DNA of 64,000 nt from an uncultured Mesonia sp. (GCA_958296185.1 CATQIB010000009.1:1-64000); one strand, 5' to 3'; positions 1 to 9,538 are shown, counted from the stretch's first letter. Numbers and translations: made by a program. The notes: generated by a model not told the origin, from the letters alone.

Positions 1-1
1 A

Positions 2-331
2 ATTCCTACAGAACAAGAAGATATTGCAAATGCTACAGCGGCTTTCAATGCCACCATTGCTGGCATTGCATCATCAAAAGGCTTGGCATTAGTTGATGTA
101 AATGCTATTTTAAACGAAGTAGCCGATGGAGGAGTTTCTTTTGATGGTGGTTTGATAACCAGTACGTTTGCCACTGGAGGAGCTTTCTCGTTAGATGGAG
201 TGCACCTCACTCCAAGAGGAAATGCTTTTATCGCTAATCAAATTATTTTATCTCTAAAAGAGACTTATGGCTCAGACATCCCAATGCTTAATGTGGGAGA
301 CTATAGCGGAGGTCCTGCTATCGGAGAATAA
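2..331 (+). CDS. SGNH/GDSL-type hydrolase, C-terminal part (5' truncated)
   Basis: The reading frame is open from base 2, so the gene starts before the window and only about 109 C-terminal residues are seen. The block DGVHLTPRGNAFIAN matches the C-terminal catalytic block of SGNH/GDSL esterases, where the Asp and His of the DxxH motif complete the Ser-Asp-His triad. The Ser and the oxyanion-hole Gly and Asn would lie upstream. The substrate cannot be predicted; family members are usually exported esterases or lipases. The first internal start-like codon (TTG at 83) is not a real start because homologous-looking sequence continues upstream of it. A strong terminator follows 22 bases after the stop. 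Confidence 0.75.
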   Translation: MPTEQEDIANATAAFNATIAGIASSKGLALVDVNAILNEVADGGVSFDGGLITSTFATGGAFSLDGVHLTPRGNAFIANQIILSLKETYGSDIPMLNVGDYSGGPAIGE

Positions 332-352
332 AAATATCGTTATGATTTTCAT

Positions 353-383
353 AAAAGCGTCGCATCAATAGCGACGCTTTTTT
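353..383 (+). terminator. Rho-independent terminator after the SGNH gene
   Basis: Perfect stem AAAAGCGTCGC / GCGACGCTTTT with a 7-base loop and a following T run. Confidence 0.85.
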
Positions 384-406
384 AATTTTAATCAAATCTT
401 TTTATT

Positions 407-745
407 ATGAAATTTTTACTTCGGTTGTTGGTAACAGGAATTTTAGTAGTTCTATTAGCCAATCTATTACCTGGTGTGAGCACAGATTCTTATTGGACAG
501 CCATTATTGTGGCTCTAATTTTGGGTATTCTAAATTTAATCGTAAGGCCTATTTTGGTAATTCTAACCTTACCAGTAACTATTTTAACGCTAGGTTTATT
601 TTTATTGGTGATAAATGCATTTATAATATTAATGACAGATGGTCTTATAGATGGATTTAGTGTAGATGGATTCTGGTGGGCACTTTTATTTAGTATTTGT
701 TTATCTATTTTGCAATCTATACTCGATGGCTTGGTAGAAAAGTAG
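407..745 (+). CDS. Phage-holin-4-2-like family small membrane protein (PF04020 type)
   Basis: A 112-residue, very hydrophobic protein with about four membrane segments (roughly residues 5-22, 28-48, 52-76 and 86-106). The central NLIVRPILVILTLPVTILTLG is characteristic of the PF04020 family (YvlD-like), which is named after phage holins but is chromosomal and of unknown function in most bacteria. There is no phage gene nearby, so a lysis role is unlikely. It is a single gene, bounded by terminators on both sides. The ATG at 407 is the only sensible start. Confidence 0.8.
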   Translation: MKFLLRLLVTGILVVLLANLLPGVSTDSYWTAIIVALILGILNLIVRPILVILTLPVTILTLGLFLLVINAFIILMTDGLIDGFSVDGFWWALLFSICLSILQSILDGLVEK

Positions 746-766
746 ATTTTGTTAAATAGAACCGAG

Positions 767-800
767 AAAGTCTCAAAGTTAATTCGTTGGGACTTTTTTT
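767..800 (+). terminator. Rho-independent terminator
   Basis: Stem AAAGTCTCAA / TTGGGACTTT (one G-T pair) followed by a T run, 20 bases after the membrane-protein stop. Confidence 0.7.
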
Positions 801-823
801 AATTGACTTTAAAAAATAAAAAC

Positions 824-854
824 TTGGTTGGCAGGCAAATAAATTGTAGTTTTG
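824..854 (+). promoter_or_regulatory. Promoter for tig
   Basis: A Bacteroidota-type promoter: TTG at 824-826, 20 bases of spacing, then a perfect -7 box TAGTTTTG at 847-854. It lies just upstream of the tig ATG at 882, which also argues against the TTG at 852 as start, since that TTG is inside the -7 box. Confidence 0.7.
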
Positions 855-881
855 CCAACCAAATTTTCACAAAAAACAACC

Positions 882-2204
882 ATGAATATCACAAGAGAAA
901 ATATTGATGAGCTTAATGCAGTGGTAAAGGTAGAAATCAAAAAAGATGATTACCAGCCTAAAGTAGAAAAGATATTAAAAGATTACAGAAAATCGGCTAA
1001 TATTCCTGGGTTTAGGAAAGGGCACGTGCCTATGGGCTTAGTTAAAAAGCAATACGGTAAAGCTGTTCTTGTAGATGAGGTAAATAAATTGCTTCAAGAA
1101 TCATTGAATAATTACTTGAATGAGGAGAAATTAGAGGTTTTAGGTAATCCACTTCCAAAAGCTCAAGATAATTTTGATTGGGATAAAGAAGACTATGCTT
1201 TTGAATTTGAATTAGGTTTAGCTCCAAAATTTGATGTGAATCTTAAGACTAAGGATAAGGTAACCCACTATAAAATAGTGGCAAATGAAGAAATGATAGA
1301 TAACCAAGTGAAAACCATACAAAAGCAGTATGGTAAACTGGTTTCGAAGAATGAAGTTGAAGAAGGAGATCTTATCGCCGGAACTTTCAAAAGTGAAGAC
1401 GGTGAAATAGAAAACACGACTACGCTGCCTGTTGAAAAAATTAAAGGAAAGCGCAATACAGCAAAATTTATTGGGGCAAAAGTAGGTGATCAATTAAGTT
1501 TAAAATCGAAAAACTTATTTGAAAACACAGAAGATTTGACAGAGTTTTTAGGGATCGATGCTGAAACGGCAGAAGACTTAGATGTAGATTTGAGTTTTGA
1601 AATTACCGAGGTAAACAAGCAAGAACCAGCTGAACTAGACCAAGAGTTGTTCGATAAGCTTTTCGGGAAAGATCAGGTGAAATCGGTGACAGAATTGAAA
1701 GAAAAGATCAAAGAAGATGCTGAGAATCAATTCGAGCAGCAAAGCGATCAGCAGTTGCTTAATGATGTGACTGAAAAGTTGATCGAGGAAACTAAATTTG
1801 AGTTGCCCGGTGAATTTTTGCAGAAATGGATCATGAACAGTGGAGAGAAAGAATTATCTGCTGAGGAAGCAAAAGAAGAATACGAAAAGAGTGAAAAAGG
1901 AATTCGTTTTCAATTGATTGAGGCTAAGATTATCAATGATAATGATTTGAAGGTTGAGTTAGAAGAAATTAAAGACCTTACCAAAGACAGAATCAAAATG
2001 CAGGTGGCTCAATTTGGTCAAATGAATCCTTCAGACAAAGACTTAGAAGATATTACTGCTCGTGTTTTAGCTAATCAAGATGAGGTTAAGAAATTATCAG
2101 AACAAGTTTTAAATAAAAAGTTGCTCGATACTTATAAAGAAAAAGCAAACTTGGAAGAAAAGGAGCTAAGCTATGAAGATTTTGTTAAAGAGGTTTACAA
2201 CTAA
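882..2204 (+). CDS. tig: Trigger factor, ribosome-bound chaperone
   Basis: A 440-residue protein, the normal size for trigger factor. The ribosome-binding signature GFRKGHVP is at residues 43-50, exactly where the family has it. A PPIase-like region follows at roughly 150-240, with conserved catalytic features much reduced, as is usual in Bacteroidota. The helical C-terminal cradle is acidic and Lys-rich. The protein binds L23 at the exit tunnel and shields nascent chains. The start is the ATG at 882, which gives the canonical MNITRENI N-terminus. It lies upstream of clpP-clpX, a widely conserved gene order, but a terminator separates it from clpP. Confidence 0.97.
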   Translation: MNITRENIDELNAVVKVEIKKDDYQPKVEKILKDYRKSANIPGFRKGHVPMGLVKKQYGKAVLVDEVNKLLQESLNNYLNEEKLEVLGNPLPKAQDNFDWDKEDYAFEFELGLAPKFDVNLKTKDKVTHYKIVANEEMIDNQVKTIQKQYGKLVSKNEVEEGDLIAGTFKSEDGEIENTTTLPVEKIKGKRNTAKFIGAKVGDQLSLKSKNLFENTEDLTEFLGIDAETAEDLDVDLSFEITEVNKQEPAELDQELFDKLFGKDQVKSVTELKEKIKEDAENQFEQQSDQQLLNDVTEKLIEETKFELPGEFLQKWIMNSGEKELSAEEAKEEYEKSEKGIRFQLIEAKIINDNDLKVELEEIKDLTKDRIKMQVAQFGQMNPSDKDLEDITARVLANQDEVKKLSEQVLNKKLLDTYKEKANLEEKELSYEDFVKEVYN

Positions 2205-2231
2205 TTTAAAACAAGAATAAATAGTATATTT

Positions 2232-2266
2232 AAGGCGTTAAATCTCTCTCGAGGTTAACGCCTTTT
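2232..2266 (+). terminator. Rho-independent terminator after tig
   Basis: Perfect 10-bp stem AAGGCGTTAA / TTAACGCCTT followed by TT. The T run is short, so some read-through into clpP is possible. Confidence 0.7.
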
Positions 2267-2306
2267 GTAATAATAACCTGATTTATTTCAGTAAAAAAGA
2301 GAATCT

Positions 2307-2990
2307 ATGGATTTTGGAAAAGAATTTAAAAAATTTGCAATAAAAGATCAAGGTATTAATAGTAACTACTACGATAAAATAGTGAGTGCTGTTACTCCGC
2401 CTACAGGCATGACACCCAATATTATTGAAGAAAGACAAATGAATGCGGTGGCTATGGATGTTTTCTCGCGTTTGATGATGGACCGAATTATCTTCTTAGG
2501 CACGGGGATTAATGACCAAATCGCTAATATTGTTCAAGCTCAGATGCTTTTTTTAGAAAGTGCAGACGCTAACAAAGATATTCAGATCTATATCAATTCG
2601 CCAGGAGGTAGCGTATATGCAGGCTTAGGAATTTATGACACCATGCAATTTATTAAACCAGATATTGCCACCATTTGTACAGGAATGGCAGCATCGATGG
2701 GAGCCGTTCTACTGTGTGCAGGAGCTGCGGGAAAACGCAGTGGATTACCTCATTCACGCGTGATGATTCACCAACCATTAGGAGGGGTGCAAGGTCAAGC
2801 TAGTGATATAGAAATTACCGCTAAAGAAATCTTAACTTTGAAAGAAGAGTTATATACTATTATTGCCAAACACAGTGGGCAATCCTATGAGAAGGTTTAC
2901 CAAGATAGCGATAGAGATTACTGGATGAAGGCTGATAAGGCAAGGGAGTACGGAATGATTGATGAAATTTTAACTAGAGAAGATAAATAA
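2307..2990 (+). CDS. clpP: ATP-dependent Clp protease proteolytic subunit
   Basis: A 227-residue serine peptidase of family S14. The catalytic triad is visible: Ser130 in GMAASMGA, His155 in MIHQPLGG and Asp204 in SDRDYW, with the same spacing as in E. coli ClpP (25 and 49 residues). The N-terminus is about 30 residues longer than the mature enzyme, consistent with a propeptide. It forms the tetradecameric chamber that ClpX feeds. clpX starts 10 bases after the stop, so the two are co-transcribed. Confidence 0.97.
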   Translation: MDFGKEFKKFAIKDQGINSNYYDKIVSAVTPPTGMTPNIIEERQMNAVAMDVFSRLMMDRIIFLGTGINDQIANIVQAQMLFLESADANKDIQIYINSPGGSVYAGLGIYDTMQFIKPDIATICTGMAASMGAVLLCAGAAGKRSGLPHSRVMIHQPLGGVQGQASDIEITAKEILTLKEELYTIIAKHSGQSYEKVYQDSDRDYWMKADKAREYGMIDEILTREDK

Positions 2991-3000
2991 AGCATAATTT

Positions 3001-4236
3001 ATGGCTAAAGATAACCTAGAATGTTCGTTTTGCGGAAGGAAAAAACCAGAAACCAATTTATTGATTGCTGGTCTAGATGCACATATTTGTGATAGATGTA
3101 TAGAACAAGCCCATGGTATTGTAATTGAAGAAGCTAAGCAGGAAGGCCAGCAAGAGCTAGCGAACGAGCTAGAATTGAAAAAACCCAAATCAATTAAAGA
3201 GTTCATCGATGACTATGTAATCGGTCAAGAATATACAAAGAAAGTACTCTCTGTGGCAGTTTATAATCATTATAAGCGTTTGCTTCAGCCTAAAAGTGAG
3301 CAAGATGATATCGAAATAGAAAAGAGTAACATTATTATGGTTGGGCAGACAGGAACCGGTAAAACCTTAATTGCCAAAACCATTGCTCGCATGTTGAATG
3401 TGCCTTTAGCAATTGTTGACGCAACCGTGCTTACAGAGGCTGGTTATGTAGGAGAGGATGTTGAAAGTATTTTAACGCGATTACTTCAAGCGGCTGACTA
3501 TAATTTAGACAAAGCCCAGCAGGGTATTGTGTTTATAGATGAAATAGATAAGATTGCACGCAAAAGCGATAATCCATCTATAACGCGTGATGTTAGTGGT
3601 GAAGGTGTTCAGCAGGCACTTTTAAAGTTGCTAGAAGGTACAACAGTTAACGTTCCACCTAAAGGCGGAAGAAAACATCCAGATCAAAAATTTATCGAAG
3701 TTGATACCAGTAATATTTTGTTTATAGCAGGTGGGGCTTTTGATGGTATAGAGAAGAAAATATCAAAACGCTTGAATCTACAAGCGGTTGGTTATAGTGC
3801 TTCTCGAACAGAAGATTTAATTGAGAAAGAAAATATGCTTAAGTATATTATCCCAAAAGATTTAAAAGACTTTGGCTTAATTCCAGAAATTATAGGGAGA
3901 TTACCAGTACTTACGCATATGAATCCACTTGATAAAGAAACTTTGCGTAGTATTCTAACCGAACCTAAAAACTCTTTGGTTAAACAATACACCAAATTGT
4001 TTGCTATGGATGGAATCGCATTTAGCATCACCGATGGAGCATTAGATTATATTGTTGAAAAAGCCATAGAGTACAAACTTGGAGCACGTGGTTTACGCTC
4101 TTTATGCGAAGCCATTCTTACAGATGCTATGTTTGAATTGCCAGAAAGCGGTGAGACCGAGTTTAAGGTGACCAAAAGCTATGCAGAAAAGGCTTTGCAA
4201 AAATCTACTATAAAGAAACTGAAAGCAGTTTCCTAG
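3001..4236 (+). CDS. clpX: ATP-dependent Clp protease ATP-binding subunit ClpX
   Basis: A 411-residue AAA+ unfoldase. The N-terminal four-Cys zinc domain is visible (CSFC at 8-11, CDRC at 30-33). Walker A is GQTGTGKT (115-122), the GYVG pore loop is at 149-152, Walker B is VFIDEID (177-183) and the RKH pore-2 loop is near 224. At the place of the E. coli IGF loop that docks on ClpP, the sequence reads VGY (263-265); it is probably the functional equivalent. It is directly downstream of clpP in one operon, closed by a terminator. Confidence 0.97.
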   Translation: MAKDNLECSFCGRKKPETNLLIAGLDAHICDRCIEQAHGIVIEEAKQEGQQELANELELKKPKSIKEFIDDYVIGQEYTKKVLSVAVYNHYKRLLQPKSEQDDIEIEKSNIIMVGQTGTGKTLIAKTIARMLNVPLAIVDATVLTEAGYVGEDVESILTRLLQAADYNLDKAQQGIVFIDEIDKIARKSDNPSITRDVSGEGVQQALLKLLEGTTVNVPPKGGRKHPDQKFIEVDTSNILFIAGGAFDGIEKKISKRLNLQAVGYSASRTEDLIEKENMLKYIIPKDLKDFGLIPEIIGRLPVLTHMNPLDKETLRSILTEPKNSLVKQYTKLFAMDGIAFSITDGALDYIVEKAIEYKLGARGLRSLCEAILTDAMFELPESGETEFKVTKSYAEKALQKSTIKKLKAVS

Positions 4237-4280
4237 TTACGACTTTAATGAATTTGTATTTATATAGTAGTAACGCTCTT

Positions 4281-4314
4281 AAAAAAAACCTATTCTATTT
4301 GGATAGGTTTTTTT
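4281..4314 (+). terminator. Rho-independent terminator after clpX
   Basis: Stem AAAAAACCTAT / ATAGGTTTTTT with a T run. Confidence 0.85.
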
Positions 4315-4433
4315 GGCTTTAATGGGTTGCATAAAAAAGCAGAATTTAAGTTTTAGGACTTGTAGTTTTTTAAATTGATTGGATTGTGGCACAAGTTTTG
4401 TTTTTAGCGCATTATTAATCTAAAATTAACCTT

Positions 4434-6026
4434 ATGCGAATTCTTTTTATTCTACTCCTAGTTAGTCAACTTGTATGGTCACAAAACACGCTTAAAACAA
4501 AGTTAAATAGATCTGATGTAACGGTTTATTTAAATCAGGCCCAAATTGGTGGTGATGCGTCATTCCTCTTACCTAAAGGCAGAACCCAAGTACATTTTAC
4601 TCAATTGTCATCTGGAGTAATAGGCCATAGTATACAAGTAAACGGGCTTACAGGCGTCACGATGCACGGTATGCGATTTAAGCAAAATTATTTAGAGAAT
4701 ATTGAGGTTAGTTTAGAAATAAGAAAGTTGGAAGAGGAATTAACCCAACTCAAAAAGAAAAAGGCGGTATTAGAATTTGAATTAGAAGGATCAAAAAATG
4801 CACTAAACCTATTATTAACCAATCAAAAAGTTAATAATGAAAAGCAAAATTTAAGCGTTAGCGAACTAAAAGAATACGCTATATTAATGGCCAATCAAAC
4901 CCAAGAACTAAAAACCCAACAATACGATTTAAGCATAGAAATCGAAACCCTTAGAGAAAAAATCTATCAATTAAATCGAAGCTTATCTGGCTTTAAAGCC
5001 GATTTAAAAAAGCCTACGGGTGAAATTATTTTAGATTTGGAAACAGATAAATCCCAAACCATAAACCTAGCCTTGAGCTACGTTGTCAACAATGCAGGTT
5101 GGTACCCTAGCTACGAGATTAGAGCTGAAGAAAATGCTAAAGATTTACAATTTAAGTACAAGGCAATGGTATATCAATCTACTGGTCAAGATTGGGAGAA
5201 TGTCAAACTGCGTCTATCTACAGGGAATCCTAGTTTAGATAATAACCAACCAGAATTAAATCCGCAATATTTGACCTTCATACAAGAATATCGATCTCAA
5301 TTAGCAACCCGAAATAAAATGAATGCTGCACCCCAATTAGAAGAAATGGTGGTGAGCGATGCGGGAACCAGCAGAGTAGAAGGCTATAGCCAAGAAATTT
5401 CAAAAGAACAGCTTTTTAATCAAGTAATGTTTAATCTAAATCAAAAATATACTATTCTATCTGCTCAGGATGCTCAAACAGTTACCATTGACAATTTTGA
5501 GGTGCCAGCTACTTTTTCTCATTATGCTGTTCCTTTAGTTCAAGATAAAGTTTACTTGACCGCCGAAGTAAGAGATTGGGAGTCTTATGATTTATTACCA
5601 GGTGAAGCCCAAATTTACTATTCTGGGAGTTATGCAGGCAAAATAGGTATTGATCCTAGAACAACAGCAGAGGAGTTGTTAATATCTTTAGGTGTAGATC
5701 CGGCGGTACAAATAGAGCGCATCACCACGGCCAACAACAGAGATAAATCTTTTTTTGGTAATATGGTTAAATGGGAAAAAGGCTACAAAATTAAAATACG
5801 CAACCAAAAACAAGATGCAATTCAATTAAAAATTCTTGACAGAATACCGGTTTCTAGAAATTCAGAAATTAGTGTAGAAGGTGTTCATCACGATGCCCAG
5901 AATTTAGACAAGCAGACAGGAATTTTGACGTGGGAAATCGAATTAGATTCTAAGCAAGAATTAGAGAAATATCTTAATTATGAAATAAAATTTCCGAAAT
6001 CTAAAATATTGAACATCAATCATTAA
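4434..6026 (+). CDS. DUF4139 domain-containing exported protein (mucoidy inhibitor A-like)
   Basis: A 530-residue protein with a signal peptide ending near LVWSQ (residue 17). An N-terminal beta domain (DUF4140 type, about 25-95) is followed by a coiled-coil stretch (about 95-190, rich in E/K/L), then a beta-rich DUF4139 region from about 200 to the end. The block LALSYVVNNAGWYPSYEIRA is typical of DUF4139. Around residue 300 the segment QLEEMVVSDAG resembles the TonB-box-like remnant seen in Bacteroidota carboxypeptidase-regulatory insertions. The function is unknown; it is probably periplasmic or surface exposed. It stands alone between a terminator and a tRNA gene. Confidence 0.8.
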   Translation: MRILFILLLVSQLVWSQNTLKTKLNRSDVTVYLNQAQIGGDASFLLPKGRTQVHFTQLSSGVIGHSIQVNGLTGVTMHGMRFKQNYLENIEVSLEIRKLEEELTQLKKKKAVLEFELEGSKNALNLLLTNQKVNNEKQNLSVSELKEYAILMANQTQELKTQQYDLSIEIETLREKIYQLNRSLSGFKADLKKPTGEIILDLETDKSQTINLALSYVVNNAGWYPSYEIRAEENAKDLQFKYKAMVYQSTGQDWENVKLRLSTGNPSLDNNQPELNPQYLTFIQEYRSQLATRNKMNAAPQLEEMVVSDAGTSRVEGYSQEISKEQLFNQVMFNLNQKYTILSAQDAQTVTIDNFEVPATFSHYAVPLVQDKVYLTAEVRDWESYDLLPGEAQIYYSGSYAGKIGIDPRTTAEELLISLGVDPAVQIERITTANNRDKSFFGNMVKWEKGYKIKIRNQKQDAIQLKILDRIPVSRNSEISVEGVHHDAQNLDKQTGILTWEIELDSKQELEKYLNYEIKFPKSKILNINH

Positions 6027-6079
6027 GAGGCGTCTGGCTTATGTTGTTAGGAGTAATTTGAAATTTTATAGGTAAATAT

Positions 6080-6110
6080 TTGGCTTAAAGGTAAAAAGTT
6101 TATATATTTG
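6080..6110 (+). promoter_or_regulatory. Promoter for the initiator tRNA
   Basis: TTG at 6080-6082, 20 bases, perfect -7 box TATATTTG at 6103-6110. Transcription would begin at the tRNA 5' side, about 12 bases before it. Confidence 0.75.
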
Positions 6111-6121
6111 CCTCACGAAAT

Positions 6122-6194
<73 letters not shown>

Positions 6195-6200
6195 CTAAAA

Positions 6201-6233
6201 AAAAGGCTTCACAAATCAGTGAAGCCTTTTTTT
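6201..6233 (+). terminator. Terminator of the tRNA gene
   Basis: Perfect 12-bp stem AAAAGGCTTCAC / GTGAAGCCTTTT with a 6-base loop and a T run. Confidence 0.9.
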
Positions 6234-6342
6234 GTATTTTAAACTGCGCTTTACACTAATTGAGTTTGTAACATTAGTCACTTAATAATTACATGATATA
6301 TTGTATTTTTATACTGTAAAATTGAAAGTAAAAACAAGAACT

Positions 6343-7758
6343 ATGAAAGTAGAACAAATTTATACCGGCTGTATAGCTCATGCGGCGTATTATATAGAAA
6401 GTAATGGCGAAGCTGCCGTTTTTGACCCATTGCGAGAAGTGCAGCCGTATATCAATAGAGCCAATAAAGATAACGCAAAAATAAAGTATGTTTTTGAGAC
6501 GCATTTTCACGCAGATTTTGTAAGTGGCCATTTAGATTTGCAAAAAAAGACAGGCGCTCAAATTGTATTCGGTCCCAATGCAAACCCAAATTATGATGCA
6601 TTAATTGCAGAAGATAATCAAGAATTTCAAATAGGAGATTACAAAATTAAAGTGTTGCACACTCCAGGTCATACCATGGAAAGTACTACATATCTATTGA
6701 TCGATGAAAATGATAAAGAGCACGGTATTATTACGGGCGATACTTTATTTATAGGTGATGTTGGTAGACCAGATTTAGCTCAAAAAGTAGCTGCAGATTT
6801 AACACAAGAAAAATTAGCAGGTCATTTATATGATTCTTTGCGCAAGAAGATTATGCCATTGGCAGATGATTTGATTGTTTACCCAAACCACGGTGCAGGA
6901 TCTGCCTGTGGTAAAAATATGAGTAAAGAAACCACCGATACATTAGGGAATCAAAAAAAGACCAATTATGCGCTGCAAGAAATGACTAAAGAAGAGTTTA
7001 TAGACGCGGTTTTAGATGGTCTTACACCACCGCCGGGGTATTTTCCGCAAAATGTAATGTTAAATATTGAAGGTTACGAAAGTTTAGACGATGTGCTTAC
7101 ACGCGCAGGCAAAGCTTTGTCTCCCGAAGAATTTGAGGCTGCGGCTAATGAAACCGGTGCACTTTTATTAGACACCCGTCAAGCGGAAGATTTTAAAAGC
7201 GGATTTATCCCAAATAGTATCAATATTGGCCTCAAAGGTAGTTTCGCCCCTTGGGTAGGTGCCTTGATTCCAGATATTAAACAGCCTATTTTATTAATTA
7301 CAGAGCCGGGAACGGAAGAGGAAGCGCTTACTCGCCTATCACGTGTTGGATATGATTATACGATTGGATATCTTAAAGGAGGATTCGAAGCTTGGGAAAA
7401 TTCAGGTAAAGAAGTTGATTCCATTACTAGAATAAGTCCTAAAACCTTGGAAAGTGATCTCGCTAAAAGTGAAATTAAAGTTATCGATGTACGTAAGGCT
7501 TCAGAATTTCAAGCCGAGCACATTGAAGGTGCTTCAAATATTCCGCTGAGCGAAATTAACGAACATTTAGCAAGCTTTCCTAAAGATCAAGAATTTGCTT
7601 TACATTGTGCGGGGGGGTATAGAAGTATGATTGCCGCATCTATATTAAAACAGCGCGGCTGGGATAACTTTAAAGAAGTAGCTGGTGGATTTAACAAAAT
7701 AAAAACCGAAACTGAATTGCCAACTACGCAATATGTTTGTCCTAGTACCTTAAAATAA
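6343..7758 (+). CDS. MBL-fold hydrolase fused to two rhodanese domains (persulfide-dioxygenase-like)
   Basis: A 471-residue protein. The N-terminal metallo-beta-lactamase fold (about 1-250) has the metal motif HFHAD (His54, His56, Asp58) and a later PGHT. The residue after Asp58 is Phe where the general motif HxHxDH has His, which fits ETHE1/CstB-like single-iron persulfide dioxygenases better than two-zinc enzymes. A first rhodanese domain (about 260-370) lacks a Cys active-site loop and may be structural. The second (about 375-465) has the active loop CAGGYRS with Cys422. The predicted role is oxidation or transfer of sulfane sulfur. The ATG at 6343 is chosen over the upstream TTG at 6301 because family similarity starts there. 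It is followed after 8 bases by the DUF3365 gene. Confidence 0.88.
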   Translation: MKVEQIYTGCIAHAAYYIESNGEAAVFDPLREVQPYINRANKDNAKIKYVFETHFHADFVSGHLDLQKKTGAQIVFGPNANPNYDALIAEDNQEFQIGDYKIKVLHTPGHTMESTTYLLIDENDKEHGIITGDTLFIGDVGRPDLAQKVAADLTQEKLAGHLYDSLRKKIMPLADDLIVYPNHGAGSACGKNMSKETTDTLGNQKKTNYALQEMTKEEFIDAVLDGLTPPPGYFPQNVMLNIEGYESLDDVLTRAGKALSPEEFEAAANETGALLLDTRQAEDFKSGFIPNSINIGLKGSFAPWVGALIPDIKQPILLITEPGTEEEALTRLSRVGYDYTIGYLKGGFEAWENSGKEVDSITRISPKTLESDLAKSEIKVIDVRKASEFQAEHIEGASNIPLSEINEHLASFPKDQEFALHCAGGYRSMIAASILKQRGWDNFKEVAGGFNKIKTETELPTTQYVCPSTLK

Positions 7759-7766
7759 CTTTAAAA

Positions 7767-8369
7767 ATGTTTCACAGAAAAACACTTTACTGGCTACTTT
7801 TTCTTACTGTATTTGTTCATTGTAAACCAAATACTGAAAATAAGGAGGTTGCTAAAGAGCAAAAAGAAGATATCTCTCAAGAAGAGGCTTTAGCAATAGG
7901 GCAAGACATAGCCGTAGCCTCTCAACAGGTATTGGGTAAAAATTTAAAACAAGCCATTGAGAAAAAAGGTGTCTTAGGTGCGATAACTTTTTGTAACACA
8001 GCAGCTATAAGGTTAACAGACAGCATGGCAACAGCCTATAAGCATTCTATTAAAAGGCTAAGTGATAAGCCGAGAAATCAGATGAATCAAGCTTCTCGGG
8101 CAGAGGAAAAACTTATAGCAGCTTATTCAAAAGATTTGGCAGCAGGAAAAAGAATAAGCCCCAGCGCATTTAAAAAAGAGAATGGGGGCTATCGTTATTA
8201 TCAGCCTATTGTTAGCAATAAACTATGTTTGAATTGTCACGGTGTTGTAGGGCAACAGGTAAACGAAAAGACTTTTGCTCAAATCAAAGCGCTTTATCCA
8301 AATGATAAAGCCACTGGCTATGCTGCCAACCAAATACGTGGCTTGTGGGCAATTGATATTGAAAAATAA
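7767..8369 (+). CDS. DUF3365 haem-binding exported protein
   Basis: A 200-residue protein with a lipoprotein-like signal (hydrophobic stretch, then Cys at about residue 20 in FVHCKP). A single c-type haem motif CLNCHG is at 154-159, near the end of a DUF3365 domain (Tll0287-like fold), a family of periplasmic haem sensors or redox proteins. The context YRYYQPIVSNKLCLNCHG is typical. It starts 8 bases after the MBL-rhodanese gene, so the two probably form an operon linking sulfane-sulfur chemistry to a periplasmic haem protein. The exact role is unknown. Confidence 0.82.
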   Translation: MFHRKTLYWLLFLTVFVHCKPNTENKEVAKEQKEDISQEEALAIGQDIAVASQQVLGKNLKQAIEKKGVLGAITFCNTAAIRLTDSMATAYKHSIKRLSDKPRNQMNQASRAEEKLIAAYSKDLAAGKRISPSAFKKENGGYRYYQPIVSNKLCLNCHGVVGQQVNEKTFAQIKALYPNDKATGYAANQIRGLWAIDIEK

Positions 8370-8390
8370 GCAATTTAGTGTTATTAATAA

Positions 8391-8426
8391 AAAAAAAAGA
8401 TCGGTTGTGATAGCCGATCTTTTTTA
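8391..8426. terminator. Bidirectional terminator
   Basis: A-run, stem AAAGATCGG / CCGATCTTT, T-run, lying between two convergent genes and symmetric enough to serve both. Confidence 0.8.
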
Positions 8427-8437
8427 TGAATTTTCCT

Positions 8438-9022
8438 TTACTTCGGTGACAACTTTATAAACAATTCACTGCCTAAGCGAGGTTTGATGGAATTATGGCA
8501 TGGCTCCATAATTTCAAGATTAAAGTGCTTAGAAAACAGGACTTTGTATTCTTGTTGATTTCCTCCAAATGGAGGCTTGTCATTATTTAAAGTAGCGTCA
8601 AATAATAAGCCTACAAGGTGTCTGGAAGGCTTTAAAAGCTGACTCATTTCTTTTACATATTTTGGCCTCAAACTAGGATTTAAAGCGCAAAAAAATGTTT
8701 GTTCAATAATTAAATCAAAGCGGTCTTTCAATTCGAAAAAATCAGTATGCAATAAATGATGATCGGGGAAGGTAGGAACTCGTCTTTTTAAATTTAATAA
8801 GGGAGTCTCAGATAAATCAGCAACATAAACATTTTTAAATCCTTGTGCGTGTAAGTATTCGGCCTCATAAGAATTACCGCCTCCTGGAATTAGTATTTTT
8901 AAACCTTTGTCTTTTAATTGATCAAAGTAAGCTTTTAATGGAGGCGAAACTTGACCAAGATCCCAACCGGTTTCTTGATTTTTATATTTGGCAGTCCAAA
9001 ATCTAGCGTCTAAGTTTTCCAT
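8438..9022 (-). CDS. TPMT-family class I SAM-dependent methyltransferase
   Basis: A 194-residue protein. The opening RFWTAKYKNQETGWDLGQVSPPL is the thiopurine S-methyltransferase family signature. The SAM-binding motif I reads LIPGGGNSYEAEYL (about 44-57) and the acidic end of strand 2 is VADLS. Bacterial relatives methylate small thiols or metalloids such as tellurite; the substrate here is not known. Its ATG overlaps the stop of the upstream rhodanese gene by one base (TAATG), so translation is coupled and the pair may act together in sulfur detoxification. Confidence 0.85.
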   Translation of the reverse strand: MENLDARFWTAKYKNQETGWDLGQVSPPLKAYFDQLKDKGLKILIPGGGNSYEAEYLHAQGFKNVYVADLSETPLLNLKRRVPTFPDHHLLHTDFFELKDRFDLIIEQTFFCALNPSLRPKYVKEMSQLLKPSRHLVGLLFDATLNNDKPPFGGNQQEYKVLFSKHFNLEIMEPCHNSIKPRLGSELFIKLSPK

Positions 9023-9435
9023 TAATTTGCCCAGTTTAAATAACCACCTTCTAAATCATAAATTTCTTTAAACCCCATCTCGACTAATTTCTTGGCAGCG
9101 GCTTGGCTTCGCGCTCCGGAGCGACAAAATAGGTAAAGAGGCTTGTCCTTATCTAACGTTGCGAATTTTGAGTCAAAAGTTTTTGGCTGCTTATAATCTA
9201 TAAGTTGGGCGTCTTTTATAGTGCCCTCGTGATATTCGCTAGGTGTTCTTACATCAATCAATTGCACTCCTTTTTTTTCAATAGCCTTAGCAAATTCAGT
9301 CTTAGACAATATGTAAATGCCACCATCTATATGCTTTTCTGTTTCTAGGGTCTTATTAGTTTCATTAGTGCTCTTTTGACCGCATCCTATAAAGCCGAAA
9401 CCTGCTAATGTAAGAGTGAATATTATTTTTTTCAT
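9022..9435 (-). CDS. Rhodanese-domain lipoprotein
   Basis: A 137-residue protein with a lipoprotein signal ending GFIGC (Cys18), hence predicted to be in the periplasm, anchored to a membrane. A single rhodanese domain covers about 45-137, with the active loop CRSGARS. The start is the ATG whose complement is at 9433-9435, which gives the lipoprotein signal; the longer upstream frame has no purpose. It is the first gene of a two-gene operon with the TPMT-type methyltransferase. Confidence 0.88.
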   Translation of the reverse strand: MKKIIFTLTLAGFGFIGCGQKSTNETNKTLETEKHIDGGIYILSKTEFAKAIEKKGVQLIDVRTPSEYHEGTIKDAQLIDYKQPKTFDSKFATLDKDKPLYLFCRSGARSQAAAKKLVEMGFKEIYDLEGGYLNWAN

Positions 9436-9538
9436 AATAAAAAATTTATCAGTAAACCTAAACAAATATAAATAGCCTAGATGTAACTCAGGTTACACTT
9501 AACAATATTTGTATCTTTAAATTTACAAAATAAAGACG

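Noticed and set aside
407-745. Phage holin-like protein considered as a prophage marker
   Set aside because: The PF04020-type family is chromosomal in many bacteria and no other phage gene is near.
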